Below are positions 63,672 to 64,000 of a stretch of 64,000 nt of DNA, in pieces. The notes beneath the pieces are model-generated. The model saw nothing but the letters and a program-made list of their open reading frames with translations, had not been told where the DNA came from and did no database searches. The DNA lies in the NCBI GenBank assembly GCA_002786065.1, contig NHNY01000001.1, positions 124,001 to 188,000 on the forward strand, in the 5' to 3' direction. The DNA comes from Microcyclospora pomicola (Eukaryota; Ascomycota; Dothideomycetes; Capnodiales). Position 1 is the stretch's first letter, and every line of letters begins with the position of its first letter. The position numbers and the translations under genes are program-made.

Positions 63672-64000
63672 ATGGGTGGCGATCTGAACTTGAAGAAGTC
63701 ATGGCACCCACTGCTTATGAGCAATCAGAAGCGTGTGTGGGCCGAAGAGAACAAGGCGCTAGAGGAACGCAAGAAAACCGATCAAGTGCTGAAGGAGCGC
63801 GCCGAAGAACGACAAATCCAAGAGCTGGAGCGCATGCAGGAGGCTGCCGGAGGCAAGAAACGAGTTGATCGCGTTGATTGGATGTACAATGGGCCTGGCG
63901 CTGGTGGTCCTGGGGTGGGAGGTGTTAGTGAAGAGATGGAAGGCTACCTGCTAGGCAAGCGTAGACTCGATGGGCTAGTCAAAAGGAGTGAGACGGAAAA
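63672..64000 (+). CDS. CWC25: Pre-mRNA splicing factor Cwc25, N-terminal part
   Basis: Open from the ATG at 63672 (TCAAGATGGG) to the window edge, 109 codons; the 3' part lies outside. Cwc25 is recruited to the activated spliceosome and promotes the first transesterification step. The N-terminus shows the CIR_N-type domain of the family: [19 protein letters not shown], then [15 protein letters not shown], followed by a charged helix ([19 protein letters not shown]) and [10 protein letters not shown], the typical block before the divergent C-terminal half. No intron in the visible part. Confidence 0.93.
   Translation, partial: MGGDLNLKKSWHPLLMSNQKRVWAEENKALEERKKTDQVLKERAEERQIQELERMQEAAGGKKRVDRVDWMYNGPGAGGPGVGGVSEEMEGYLLGKRRLDGLVKRSETE

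Noticed and set aside
1-64000. Transposons, virus-like elements or CRISPR arrays
   Set aside because: No transposase, integrase, reverse transcriptase, terminal repeats or spacer arrays were seen in any frame.

Overview
The window looks like a chromosomal segment of a filamentous ascomycete (Pezizomycotina, most likely a Dothideomycete). This is inferred from 50-65 bp GT-AG introns in most genes, the gene set (hydrophobin, annexin with a long low-complexity N-terminus, Met1-type siroheme synthase, fungal opsin, SUR7), and no operons. I support 26 protein-coding loci and one intron-containing tRNA. Most spliced models below were rebuilt by hand; in each complete model the exon lengths sum to a multiple of three.

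Left part (1-30 kb), mostly housekeeping: an MFS exporter (minus), an acidic nuclear-type protein (minus) divergent from ISD11 (plus), the U2 snRNP subunit SF3A1/Prp21 (minus), the protein O-mannosyltransferase PMT1 (plus), an AIM9-like mitochondrial phosphotransferase followed by a coiled-coil stretch in shifted frames (minus), a small secreted hydrophobin (minus), a 3.7 kb gene-poor stretch, the Rab exchange factor SEC2 (minus), siroheme synthase MET1 (minus), the RAVE subunit RAV2/Rogdi (minus), and the eisosome protein SUR7 (plus).

Centre (30-44.5 kb), the most notable region: a carotenoid-retinal-rhodopsin cluster. carRA (phytoene synthase/lycopene cyclase) and carX (retinal-forming oxygenase) are divergent across a 1.35 kb shared promoter. 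carB (phytoene desaturase) and a microbial-type opsin follow on the plus strand. Together they can take geranylgeranyl diphosphate to phytoene, lycopene and beta-carotene, cleave it to retinal, and supply it to an opsin that keeps the bacteriorhodopsin proton-pump residues. An intronless FAD monooxygenase lies next to carX, tail to tail, and could be an extra cluster member. An intron-bearing tRNA-Glu(UUC) sits between carRA and carB.

Right part (45-64 kb), again mostly housekeeping: an APH-fold kinase (minus), an unrecognised gene with an in-frame TAG (plus), an annexin (minus), deoxyribose-phosphate aldolase (plus), the GTPase RHO3 (minus), ribosomal protein eS27 (minus), an otubain-type deubiquitinase (minus), a 3 kb gene-poor stretch, COP9 signalosome subunit 2 (minus), and the start of the splicing factor CWC25 (plus, running off the window). 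I saw no transposon, virus-like element or CRISPR array.
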